Below are positions 1-11,212 of a DNA stretch of 64,000 nucleotides, in pieces (position 1 is the first letter of the stretch; each line of letters starts with the position of its first letter). Under the pieces are notes generated by a model that saw only the letters and a program-made list of their open reading frames with translations, had not been told where the DNA came from and ran no database searches. A program made the position numbers and the translations under genes. This stretch comes from Owenia fusiformis (taxonomy: Eukaryota; Annelida; Polychaeta; Sabellida; Oweniidae), in contig CAIIXF020000004.1 of NCBI GenBank assembly GCA_903813345.2, positions 11,195,196 through 11,259,195 of the forward strand. The letters run 5' to 3'.

Positions 1-3000
1 TCATCATAGTGGCGACCGATGATCATGACACCTATTGGTAAACCGTCTGAAAACCCGGCGTTAATATTAAGGGCGGGGTGTCCTGTGGCGTCGAAGGGAC
101 CAGTGTTTCCAACCATACGCAGTGCCTCACCGAGTAACTCTGCAATAAAAAGAGATGGCGGTTAATTATTCATGAGAGATACATGAATGCAGCATTCTGA
201 TACTCATAGCATCTCTCTCTGTTGCATCTCCAGAAGGATAGAGATGGAGAGGGCGTGGCTAACCACGATGGAATGCAGCGGCATGATTAAATAAGTAGAC
301 AAAGCCTAATGTGTGCGACCAGAGACCAGACAAAATACTCACTTACAAATAAGTGTTGGTAAACTACATTAAGAGAAAGCCCCACAGTCTTGAATCAAGA
401 CTATGACATATGAACAAAGAAAGCTAAAGATAAAACACTTATTCTAGTGAGCAGTTCATATGGTTAAAATAAAGAAATAATGAAATGTTACCATGTGTCT
501 ACTTACCAGTTTGTTCTATGTCATCCATCCTGCTATGTTACATTGTGGAACGCAGCCAAACACGACACTGAAGTCAGTATTCTGAGGTTATAAAATCTAA
601 ATCTAAAAAAATTCCCATTTGCAGCCCCTTGGAGATTTCCGGAATTGAACAAAGTAGCGAACGTTGCGATCTTTCAACTTTATGTGAAGTATTTTCAATT
701 AGGAGGCAGTCTTTTTTGAATGCATCATGTCAGGTCTTTATAAATCAATAGATCAATGAGCAGACTAAAAATACAATTTAGAAGTTTCTTTCGTTGCGTA
801 CTGGGCCTGTTAGGCACGAAATATAATTTAGCAGTTTCGTTCGTTGCGTAGTTGGGCCTTCTGTAATCAGTAGCAAATGCTCGCAAAACATTTTCCAAAA
901 TATTTACTACCGTTTTCCTTGAAGACATGACTGGGTGACACGTCATTAAGTCACATGATCGATACAGTAACTAGTCATGTGATCAGACACGTGTCACGTG
1001 ATCAGACACGTGTCACGTGATCAGACACGTGAGCTTGCAAAATGGATGATCTAAATTTCCAAAAATTCTGCTGAGATCAATATCGATATGTTGTTGCCTT
1101 CATTGTCGTGTTTGGCTGCGTTCCACAATGTAACCTAGCAGGATGGATCACATAGAACAAACTGGTAAGTAAACACGTGGTAACATTTCATTGTTTCGTT
1201 ATTTTAACCATTATAAACTGCTCATTAGAATAAGTGTTTTATCTTTAACTACAACTATAAACTCAGAACTCAGAAGCTAATCAATATGGGCGTTAAGCAA
1301 CATGCTCTCTATGATAACTTGTGCGTGTGTATAGAAGTATAGTCCTCTGGGGAGTAGTTCCCCCCCTTTCAATCCACTTGTCCAAGTGAGTTTAGTTATG
1401 AGAAAAATATTTGAAATTTGGTGCCTGAAAAAAAGACAATTGAGGGGGGAGTAATCATGTGGGTTTGTGATGTAATACGTTCACATTCACGTTTCCTTAA
1501 CCCTTTCCCGACGTGAATATAAGAGGAAAATGTTGGCCCTGGTGACGGATAAGTAAGAGCAGTTTTTAGGGGAAAACTGAAAATTACCTATGCCCAGGGA
1601 CCTATACCTTGAATTTTATCACTGAAATACATTTTTTAGTAATTAAGGACTATCGTATTAGAACAACTTGTCAAAATTTGGTGTAAAAATACTGAATAGA
1701 ACTGGAGATATTATCATTTCATCGATGTATATAAATAAAAATTATGGTGCCAAAAGGAGCCTATCGTCCTGAAAGGTATTACATAATAGGGCTCCATATG
1801 GAGCCCATCGTCGTGAAAGGGTTAAAAACGTGTAGATTAAGCTCCCTTATCTATGCAAAGAATGTATACGATTAAAATCAGGTTCAGCTATTCGAATCTG
1901 TGACGGGGAAGTAATGACAAAAACTAATTTTATTGGGCCTAATATGATTAGTATACAAAGAATGTTTAAAGCCCCCGATAAATCGGGCTACGTATACCGC
2001 CGTGTTTACATTAGGGGATTAGAAGAGTTTATTTTTACTTTAGGTATGCAAGCAATATCAATATTAGGCCTTCATGCATGTACTCGTGTGTACAATCAGC
2101 ATGCCCTTCAATATTATATAAGCCAGGCTATTCAAGTACAACATAATGTACACTATTTATGTGTGTACGTGCATGGGAATACAATTCCCTGGGAAACAAA
2201 ACACAAATACTTTTTATATGTTCAAAATGAGCAATTTGATTGATGCATACACTAAATACCTTCATATATAAACATCTACAAAGTATATCTAATAGTCATT
2301 TTCAATTCCAATGGTGAAACTTGCCTGGTTACGATTATACGGGAAATCAACACGGGGCGATAGTTGTACACCTTCCTGGCTTACCTCTGAAGCCTGTACC
2401 CTGTAATCTCTTTATATAGTTTAGCGAGAGCGCTGCGCCTGCGCAGTTTTAAATTTTGGCGCACACTTTAAATCACCATCCATCAACTATATAAAAAAAA
2501 CTATAGGGCTTAGTATGTCAACGTGTGCGAATAAAAAACTTTTTTCCAATGGTGTCCTAGGCAAAAATCTGTCTGATTACATGTATCAATACCTTTGATG
2601 CTGGCACCCGCAGACGGAAGTTTAGGGGCTTTGCATGGCAGCGTTGGCATCACAATGACGTCATATGTTTCCAATGCTTTGTCATATGCAGCTGTCAGTG
2701 CAATATTCAAGTTTTGTGCCTTTCCGTAATGTTTTGACTGGTAGTTACGTTTAAGATGTTCTCCCCACAGACATACACTCTGGTAAGTCGGTGGTAAGTC
2801 GTACGGTCTCGCCTTTACATGTTTTTTAAAATGCTCCAACATCGAGTTTGGATAAAAGCCTTTGTTTCCAATATTGGCACCTATATTAATAAAAAAGTGT
2901 TATCCGTTGATGCAAATTATATTGGAAAACTATTAATTCTCACATAATTAAGCATGGCGCCTCTGATTCCAGCCAATCAGAACACATTATTTCATATAAC

Positions 3001-6000
3001 TACAGTGCATTATATAACCAATCACTGCATCTGCCAAAGTCATTCATTATGACATTTATGATATTTTGCAATGTGAGAAAATAATATAACCCCGCGAATC
3101 AATGCATTCAGGCGTTGTTCAGGCGTTGGTCCCAATAATCAATACCCGATACTGCGCATCTCGTGCACATTTTGGAAAGCAACACATTCAAGGACTTGTC
3201 ATTCCACATTGCACTGAGCCCAGGGCTTAAATTCTAAAACCTATAATAATGATACTTCTTAATGAGGAAAATTATCGATGGCAGTATCGCAATTCAGTTG
3301 ATATATTCACTCAAATAGTCTTCAGTATGACTTCTACACTACTAGTATATTCTGAAATGTTAATCATAAAACTATGTTTTAAATGATTTTTGGAGAACAA
3401 ATTCTTTTAATTTTTATAGTTGCGCAACTTAAACTTTCGTTGAAAACTCATATACGTCTAGATCAACAAAATACGTGTGCTTCTTGTTTGTGCTTTAGAG
3501 TGAATATCATTCTTGCAAGTTTAGTATTCTTACCAACAAATCCTTGAAGATAAGTTCCCTCTATAATTGGAGGAGTCCAGATAGCTACACCTGAAATATA
3601 ATAAAAATAAACTTAAGAATATACACTATGAATTTATGTATACATTCTGGGCCATTTAAGCATTAAAGTGATGAGAGGGTCGGGAATACTCACCAAAGGG
3701 CTGAGACTTGATTTTGTAGAACATTTTTCACAAGAATGAGAAAATTACGTATTAGGTTGCTCCCAGGCTATAGAATTTGACTGCCCATTTTCATTTGAAT
3801 CCCCACACCTCACGACACGGGGGTCTCACGTAATTCTTTGAATAGCCTTTATATAATCACTAGATGACCAGGGGAAGTTTATTTCACCGATGATACATTA
3901 ACACATACGTTGGCCTAGATAATGTAGAAGTATGCAATGTAGGCTTACTTAGAAGATCCAATTTAATTAGTGAAAAGTGTCAAGTTCAGCAACAAATATT
4001 CCCATTTCAAATTATTGTCTCTGTAGTAAGATTCTTCTTCGAGATATATTATCAGTTTCCTGATGACCTTACAGAGAGGTATTTCTCCCAGAGTTTCACA
4101 AAAGTTACACATATAAATAATAGCCTTGCCATATTTATGCATGGGGATCGATGTATCTTCAACCGTCGCACCAGCTTTCTTCCACACACCAGCTGTTGCC
4201 TTAACAACCTTAACGACATCAGACTCACAGATGGCAAATGCCTCCTCGACAAACCCGATTTTCATGCCTTTCACCCCACCATCGATCTACAAGGAAACGA
4301 TTGGCCAGTCTGCTTATTTTATATTTTGCAAAACACATTTCAGTATAATCTTCCATAATCAATAAGGCTATATCAGTTTTTTAAAACATACAGATCTGTA
4401 AAAGCATTTGCAGCTCCCAGAAGATAAAATAAACTGCTACTTGGCACTATTTCTGAAGTGACGACATGAATAATGACTATTTGAATGGATACTGATTCAT
4501 TGTCAACATATTGGATTGAAATATAACTACATTGACGAAACCAGTTTTCTAATATGTTACCTCCATTACTTATCGCCCGGAATATGACAACAGAACGTTG
4601 TTTTGTGACATGTTTGAAACATTTTACAGTATTGTACTTTATATTCATCTTACTAGCTTTGTATAATTAGGAACGTCAACTTTTCTTTGTCGCGCATCAA
4701 ATCCATCGTATCCTGCTATCACCTCCAACAGCAAAGCGCAGTCGTCCACTGTTTTCGCGATTGGTCCGATATGATCAACAGTAGTCTCCAATGAGAAAGA
4801 ACCACTACAAGGTACAAGCCCGAACGTTGGTTTGTGACCTACAACTCCACAAAAGCTTGTGGGGATCCTGACGGAGCCTCCCTGGTCCCCACCTAGGGCT
4901 AGATCAACTATACCGCCAGCAACCTTGAAGAAGGACATTTGTAAAGTAAAACAACGACCTTTTGACAATTAACACTAATCATTGAATAGGCCAAAATGTA
5001 GAATATCCATAGCTATTGGATAAAATTTATTCAATTCATTTGACCCAAGAATTTTCAATCAGAATCAGTGTAAGTACGAAACATTTAGATAGAAGACGCA
5101 CTATTTTGTCATTTCACATAGGCCCCTTAATTCTCCTTGTGTAAAGGAAATCACTTATAATATATCAGAATCAGAATGTTTTTTCCCTAAAACAACTCTA
5201 GATATCTTACAAGAGCAGCAGATCCAGAACTCGACCCACCACTCGCTCTTGTGCTGTCGACTGGGTTTGTTACAGGTCCACTTATTGAAGTAAAGCTATT
5301 GCCGGAATAACACAGATCTTCACATACGGCCTTCCCGAGAATCCTACCACCTAGAGTAGACAATTAAGTAGCTTCCTTTATACTACTCAAAATTAAGAGA
5401 TCGCAAGAACATATATTTCTTTATATTAATATAAATAAAAAACATATAGTTCTTATGTTAACATTTATATGAGTTAATTGTATGAGCTTAATATACATTT
5501 ATTAAAGATGGTAATTTAAGAGCAAAAAAGGCTCCAAAACTTAATGAAATATGTAGTTTGGATGTTCATTTATGTCTGTGGATTATATTTTATACCACAA
5601 ACACTTTATAAATACCTGAAATATTGCAATAAAAGTGCCCAAAAATTGTTGTTTCGAAATTCCCCATTTTTCCTGTATCGCGCTAGTCACGTGACCATTA
5701 CGCGTAGCAGGCAATGTACAGATATTACAGTACATATAATATGTTCAATATGGCAAACATCAGCGATTCTGATTCCCGGGTTCTGGGAAATGGCTATATA
5801 AATCGGCGAGAGGGTGTAATTTGAATGAAGACAATTTAAGGAGGGGAAATGTGTGCAAATATGGCAGTAAGAGAGCAGATATGGGGACTTTAGACAAGAA
5901 CTATGACGGAGAATCAACTAAAAATGTGAGTTCTGGAATGAAGACCCGTTGCCATTGACTGAAGATTCCAGCGATCCTATTATCATACTCAGTTTGAATC

Positions 6001-9000
6001 TAGACGCGGAAAACAGATTATGAAAACAGGTTTTCTGCAAAGTAATCAAATTTAGAAAATATGGATCTTGTTTTTGAGTGGCTTAACAAGCATTTAGATA
6101 CAAGACTTTGGCGCTATCTCTTGTCAAATATATGCACTTGACTTGCAGTAAATTGGCCATTATTGCAAAATCAGATCGTCAAATTAATCGCTTCGTTTTT
6201 AAACCTACGCTTCATATCTTCTTCCAAAACTTTAGGATTCGATAGAGATAAGTTATAACTTGTACAGGAAAAAATGGCAGATCCTACCTTAATTTAGAAT
6301 CGCTGATTTCTCTGGACAAATTCCGAGAAGAAATTGTTCAACATCGCGATCACCTCAGACAACATGTCGCGTGCGTGTCACTCTGAACTCACGTGATAAA
6401 ATACGGCATCTTGATTGGTTACTACTCGTGTTGTCATGACGCGAAAAGCAGTAGTAAACACTGAATATGTTAATGAACTGCCATATATTGAACAATTGTC
6501 TTTCTGATTGGTTAACTTTACACGCGTCCTAAATGAATATAGTAGTCGTAGTAAATGATTCATTGATAACTCTGAAAGTGGGCGTGACCAGCTTCATTTT
6601 GACACCAAATTCAAGATGTTTCAAATCAAAATGGCCTCGCAAGACGAGGTTGAAATATCAGCAATTTGATACTGATATGGTCTACGATAGATCAAAATTG
6701 CCTGCGTGTGCCTAAGTGTTAGTAGGCTATGACATATCATAAAGGCTGTTCATTCTTGATGAGCGTTGGCAATTTCTTATCGAATCAAAGACGGATAGAG
6801 AAACGTCTTAAAGTTCATTGAGACATTCTTGAATAGGTATATGTATAAAATCGTTATTCTATGTGACTCTATGGCACACATTTAGTGAAACGTGTTAAGA
6901 ACAGCTTTAATTAAAGAGATCATGGATATCGCCCATCTCCACTCATTCACTGCACAAGGATAAATGATGTATCCTACACTTAGTGTACTATATGTATAAT
7001 AACGTCAACAAATAAATTTGATATCTATTGGCACAATAGATAACCGGAGGATATCGCCACGATATACTCCGGAAAACCAATATGCAGAGGATACTAGTAT
7101 CGCCACGATATACTCCGGAAAACCAATATGCGGAGGATACTAGTATCGTGATGATATACTCCGGGAAACCAATATGAAGCTGTTCATTCTTGATGAGCGT
7201 TGGCAATTTCTTATCGAATCAAAGACGGATAGAGAAACGTCATTAAAGTTCATTGAGACATTATTGAATAGGTATATGTATGAAATCGTTATTTTATGTG
7301 ACTCTATGGCAGACATTTAGTGAAACGTGTTAAGAACAGCTTTAATTAAAGAGATCATGGATATCGCCAATCTCCACTCATTCACTGCACAAGGATAAAT
7401 GATGTATCCTAAACTTAGTGTACTATATGTATAATAACGTCAAAAAATAAATTTGATATCTATTGGCACAATAGATAACCGGAGGATATCGCCACGATAT
7501 ACTCCGGAAAACCAATATGCAGAGGATACTAGTATCGCCACGATATACTCCGGAAAACCAATATGCGGAGGATACAAGTATCGTGATGATATACTCCGGG
7601 AAACCAATATGAAGCTGATATCGTGACGATGTACTCCGCTTGTGGATTTCCCGCATCGCAAAATTGAACTATTTGACATGAAATTGATTTTTCAATGATA
7701 TTAAACATTAAGTATACACTACTAGTAAGTGTAGGATCAAGAAAATTCTCAAAAAAACATAAATGAATAAACACAAGGAGAACACGCGTCTCGAACTCGC
7801 AACCTTGTGGTTACGGCGCCCAAAGATATCCTCTTTGTAGTGAGTACACACTTATGCTTAGTTATACGCATTTGAACAAGTACGTATTACCAGTTAAGTA
7901 AAGACATGTGCTTGGACTTAATACCTGCTTCTAAGACTCTCGTGACAACAGTAGCGTCGAATTCAGGAACATATCCCTCAAATGTTTTACTTCCATTCGT
8001 CATAGGTACACCGGCCACTGCAATATGATCTTTGATAGCTATAGTTTTACCCTTTAACTTCCCATCTTCAGACCCTTTTACATCTGTACACCAGGCCCTA
8101 AATAATTATACATACGTTTACTATGCATTCAGAGAAAATAATCATTTTGATGTCTTGATATGTGTACATCGGTCCCTAAATTGAACGTAGTGGGTTATCT
8201 GTGCGTTCAGTTTAGACAAAATTATCAATTTAGAAAGTTAAAATATAGTATGTTTAATGGTAGTATGCATTTTTATCCCAAGTAATATTCGTCAATATAT
8301 CATACAATTGATTTTCCTCATTCATCGGACTGTGACTGTGACTGTTTGGCAATTATAAAGTAAGAATTAAAGAACAATCCCTCTTTGTTATATATTAGTT
8401 ACCACGCATTGAATGGATTCTCATCTGGTCTTGGTTTATGTCCAGGTGTCCTTGGGAACTTCACTTCCAGTGTTGGCTCAACCAGTTCTTCTAACATCTG
8501 GTAGGCTCTTTGGACTCCTTTCATGTATTCTAGAAAAAAGCATTAGACGTAATTTACACTTAACTTACAAACTCTCAGCTGTTTTGTTAGAGTTTGCATG
8601 TTTTTTGATGGGGTTGAAGTGTAGATCTGTGTTTCCGGCCGGGGGGGGGGGGGGTACTGGTCAAATTTTTGTACAGGGGTACAAGGGGATGCCGCTGACA
8701 CCCAAAATATCTACCCACATCTAGGGATTGTTTTCTCTAAAAACGGACCCACTTCTAGGGTTTTTCTCTCAAAATAGACCCACACATTACAAGGTAATTT
8801 TTAGAAAACAAGACCCACTTCCGGCGATTTTTTTCAAAAACAGTACCCAGTTTTAGGATTTTTCAAAGGGATTTTTCATCGAAATGGGACCCATAACTAG
8901 TTTTTTTCTTCAAAATGGGACCCAGATCTAGGGATTTTTCAGCGAAAATGTGACCCACTTTAGCGACACGTGACCATATAGCCAATATATGGGAGTACCC

Positions 9001-10068
9001 ATATTGGGGGTTGCGGTGAATTGTATTCCGAATAATGATCTCATAACTGTAAACACATTGCAGAGTATCAATGTATTAAACATGATATGAGACTGTAATA
9101 CTTCAACGTTAACGAAAAGTCTAAATAACACACAGGTAAAAAAACATTTTATGACATATATAGATAATGTAACATTCTTTGTGAATAGCGTCGGTAAACA
9201 TACCATTCAAGTTTGCATAGTGTATCATATACTAGTATGCCATAGAAACATCAACTGCATTCGGGTTCATGCGACTGATTCAAATATATATTTTGTTTGG
9301 TTCTTCATATCAACAGTAGTATTGATTTTAGTATACTTCTAATATGATTTTTCTAAACGGTTTGAATAAAATAGACAATCATGGTACATTGTCAATCTTA
9401 ATTTGGTGATCAAAGACTATAGGGCCCGAAAATAAACCTGAACTAGCCAAAATCAAACACATGCACTGTACTATGTGCGCTCATTATTCCCTAAAAACAA
9501 AAAAATCAAAGCCAGGTTAAATGTAATAGAAGAGCTGCTTTATACACTGTTCAATGGTAACACGAGTGCATATACAAAAAATCATCTCATCCTTGCGTTT
9601 CTCAATTTCATTATCAGTCAGTTTGGCAAGTCTAGCCAGAAATGAGGCAACAATTTACAGACATTTATTATTATATCATTACAGACTTTTTATGACTATT
9701 TTTAGAAATGAAGTCCAAATTTTCTTGAGGCGTATCATTTGCCTTGCGAAACATTAAATACTGGCTATGCCCCGGGTGTGGTTAAAGCCTATATCTGCTG
9801 ATATCTCCCTCATTGCATGAGTAGTCGGTTGGTGAACTGCGGAAAGAGACGAATCATCTTTGTCAGCTGCCATTGTTTTACATATTTATATAAACATTAT
9901 TAAGGCCGATGCAATATGGTTTACTAATATGCTACCTTTGTGCTGCTCGAGTTGGTCATCAGTGAGGTTAAATCCGAGATCTGCAGATATCTCCCTCAGC
10001 TGTTGAGTAGTTGGAAGATGTACTGCAGGTGAGGTATACAAAGCTGGGGTATTTTTCTCTTCAGCCAT
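1..10068 (-). CDS. Amidase-signature enzyme, gene A (nine exons, 3' end outside window)
   Basis: Likely hydrolyses carboxylic amides to acid and ammonia; substrate unknown, probably cytosolic because no signal peptide is seen. Exons, 5' to 3': 10068-9936, 8529-8403, 8097-7925, 5350-5211, 4923-4654, 4286-4130, 3590-3534, 2880-2593 and 139 to beyond 1. Phases agree at every junction. Visible motifs are the Lys block (AIKDH, where the sister genes have AIKDN), the Ser-rich [10 protein letters not shown] block, the nucleophile block [11 protein letters not shown], and a C-terminal FDATGHPAL block. The start is the ATG of MAEEKNT; an in-frame ATG eight codons upstream (MFLSENKA) is less like the other copies. 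It is the most diverged of the four genes (for example [13 protein letters not shown] in exon 5). Intron 6 has a GC donor (TATG/gcaagg). The full-length match to the bacterial enantioselective amidase type is by recall, not by a search. Confidence 0.9.
425..1247. repeat. Inverted repeat with outward-facing exon-like arms (intron 8 of gene A)
   Basis: Arms of about 144 bp at 425-568 and 1104-1247 are inverted copies with few mismatches, separated by about 535 bp. Reading outward, each arm contains ATGGAT(G/C)ACATAGAACA followed by AACTG and a perfect GTAAGT donor. The ATGs lie at 538-536 (minus) and 1143-1145 (plus). The spacer carries the E-box array and a short tandem duplication at about 769-864. 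Either a TIR element or a head-to-head duplicated first exon; no target duplication was identified. Confidence 0.7.
974..1031. repeat. 19-bp tandem repeat rich in CACGTG E-boxes
   Basis: Three 19-bp units, TCACGTGATCAGACACGTG, the first with CATGTG in place of the first CACGTG. Palindromic CACGTG (canonical E-box) recurs five times in 58 bp. It lies between two outward-facing exon-like arms. Confidence 0.85.
1497..1825. mobile_element. piggyBac-like MITE
   Basis: Ends are TTAACCCTTTCCCGACG at the left and the complement of TTAACCCTTTCACGACG at the right. This is a TTAA target duplication plus about 13 bp of TIR. Length is 329 bp with no coding capacity. TTAA sites with CCCTTT-type termini are typical of piggyBac-derived MITEs. 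It lies in intron 8 of gene A. Confidence 0.7.
1966..2471 (-). mobile_element. TTAA-flanked 506-bp element, copy 1
   Basis: A reverse-orientation copy of the element at 17190-19320 and 28201-28706. Homology starts and stops exactly at TTAA on both sides, and flanks differ from the other copies, so this is an independent insertion in intron 8 of gene A. Read in element orientation it contains GCGCAGGCGCA (NRF-1-like), then a TATATAAAG-like box (altered here to CTATATAAAGAG), then possible GTAAG donors. TIRs are only a few bases. A 109-codon open frame across it (1914-2243) is not conserved in the other copies. Confidence 0.7.
6745..7613. repeat. 434-bp tandem duplication with nested 45-bp repeats
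   Basis: Units at 6745-7178 and 7179-7613 are almost identical. Each ends in three copies of a roughly 45-bp subunit containing GATATACTCCGG. Each also contains ATCTCCACTCATTC, one half of the hairpin family seen at 30390, 58899 and 59408. Lies in intron 3 of gene A. Open frames reading [10 protein letters not shown] repeats here are repeat translations, not a protein. Confidence 0.85.
8640..8960. repeat. Degenerate tandem repeat with G run
   Basis: Starts with a run of about 14 G, then six or so degraded units of roughly 40 bp of the form CTAGGGATTTTT followed by AAAATGGGACCCA. Lies in intron 1 of gene A. No coding potential. Confidence 0.6.
9769..9873 (-). pseudogene. Relic duplicate of amidase exon 1
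   Basis: Within intron 1 of gene A, the minus strand reads MAADKDDS, then [20 protein letters not shown]. This parallels [20 protein letters not shown] of the true exon 1 at 10068-9936. The match fades after GFN, and no splice donor follows where exon 1 should end. I read it as a decayed duplicate of the first exon; use as an alternative first exon is less likely. Confidence 0.75.
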
Positions 10069-10165
10069 TGCTTTGTTTTCAGAAAGAAACAACGGTCTGT
10101 TTGAGTAATATTACTCGACTGATTTACAATGAGATAAGCGTTCTAATATGTAGAACACAACCTCG
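10069..10165 (-). promoter_or_regulatory. Conserved 5' flank of amidase exon 1 (gene A)
   Basis: About 90 bp upstream of the gene A start codon matches the flanks of genes B (19509-19600) and C (28895-28985), including GTCTGTTTGAGTAATATTA. Gene D lacks the match. Probably the 5' UTR and core promoter, by position and conservation only; no TATA box is evident. Confidence 0.4.
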
Positions 10166-11212
10166 TTTTCGATATTAAGTTATCGTTTTCAATGTTTTTT
10201 TTAGCAAGGAAGCTTAAATGAAATGATAGAGGATGCCTTTTATGTTCGCCTCTTACATGTTGCAATGATAAATCAAAAATGATCTACTCATGATACTCTA
10301 ACTGTCTCTTAGCTCAACTAAAACCTCCCATTTAGGTGCTTGTATATGTATAAGACAGGTTATTTTGCCGCTTGGGATGGTTTTTATGTTGAAAAATGAA
10401 TTCCTTTACCTTCTAGGTTATTGTGACACAACGTACTTTGTTTTCATACCCTGGTCTCCACGGATCAAATCGAGAAATTATTTCTACGTAGGAGGAATTT
10501 TGCATCCAAACACAAAATTTAATATAAACATAACCACTCTATATCTAAGATTTGGAAGGTAATAAAATCAGCGATCCTTTCGGGTAATTTGTTTGTGCTA
10601 GGATATAAAGAGAAATAAAAACATGCCCCACATTCTTAAATCGAAGGTTTAAATGATATATACGTTTGCAAAATTTTGTCACGCTCCACTTGACGTTTTG
10701 GTAATTTTCACAAATATACCGTTTTCCTAGATGGTTCATAACACAACATTAAACTATTGTACTTCAGGAAAATATTTTTTTCTTCGAAATTTATGATTAG
10801 CAATAACCTTAAAATTTACCACAAAGTATTCTTTAAATCAAATCCATACGCACAATGCTGCCAAGCTAAGCTAGAGAATATCGGAATTCTTATCAAAATC
10901 GACACTGGCACAAACGTTAATTTGCTAGCTATAGGTTATATAAAGAATATATCACCATATAACATTTACTGACCTGACCTGATACTGCACATAAAGCTTT
11001 TAATTAATTATAAAAATAAAACGTTTAGGATGCTCTTCTCGTGAAAATGTACAATTTGACCAATACTCTGATAGTTTTGTACTCTATACTCTGATAGTTC
11101 TATGGAAGGCATTTCTACTTTAATATATTTGAAGCCACTGTCATCACACTGGTCAATTATTACAAACACTTTAGAGTATAACAATTAGGCCTCTTGCACT
11201 GGTATCATCATG
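10166..11212. other. Intergenic stretch between genes A and B
   Basis: AT-rich sequence with short unsupported open frames only. No repeat structure or exon was recognised. The 3' UTR of gene B should start just below 11213 on the minus strand. Confidence 0.5.

Noticed and set aside
7423-7774. Overlapping open frames with repeated WFSGVYRGD
   Set aside because: They follow the 45-bp repeat period and overlap in three frames, so not a protein.
7785-7835. tRNA B-box-like sequence on the minus strand (GGTTGCGAGTTCGAGAC)
   Set aside because: No A-box or cloverleaf fits; at best a tRNA-derived SINE fragment.
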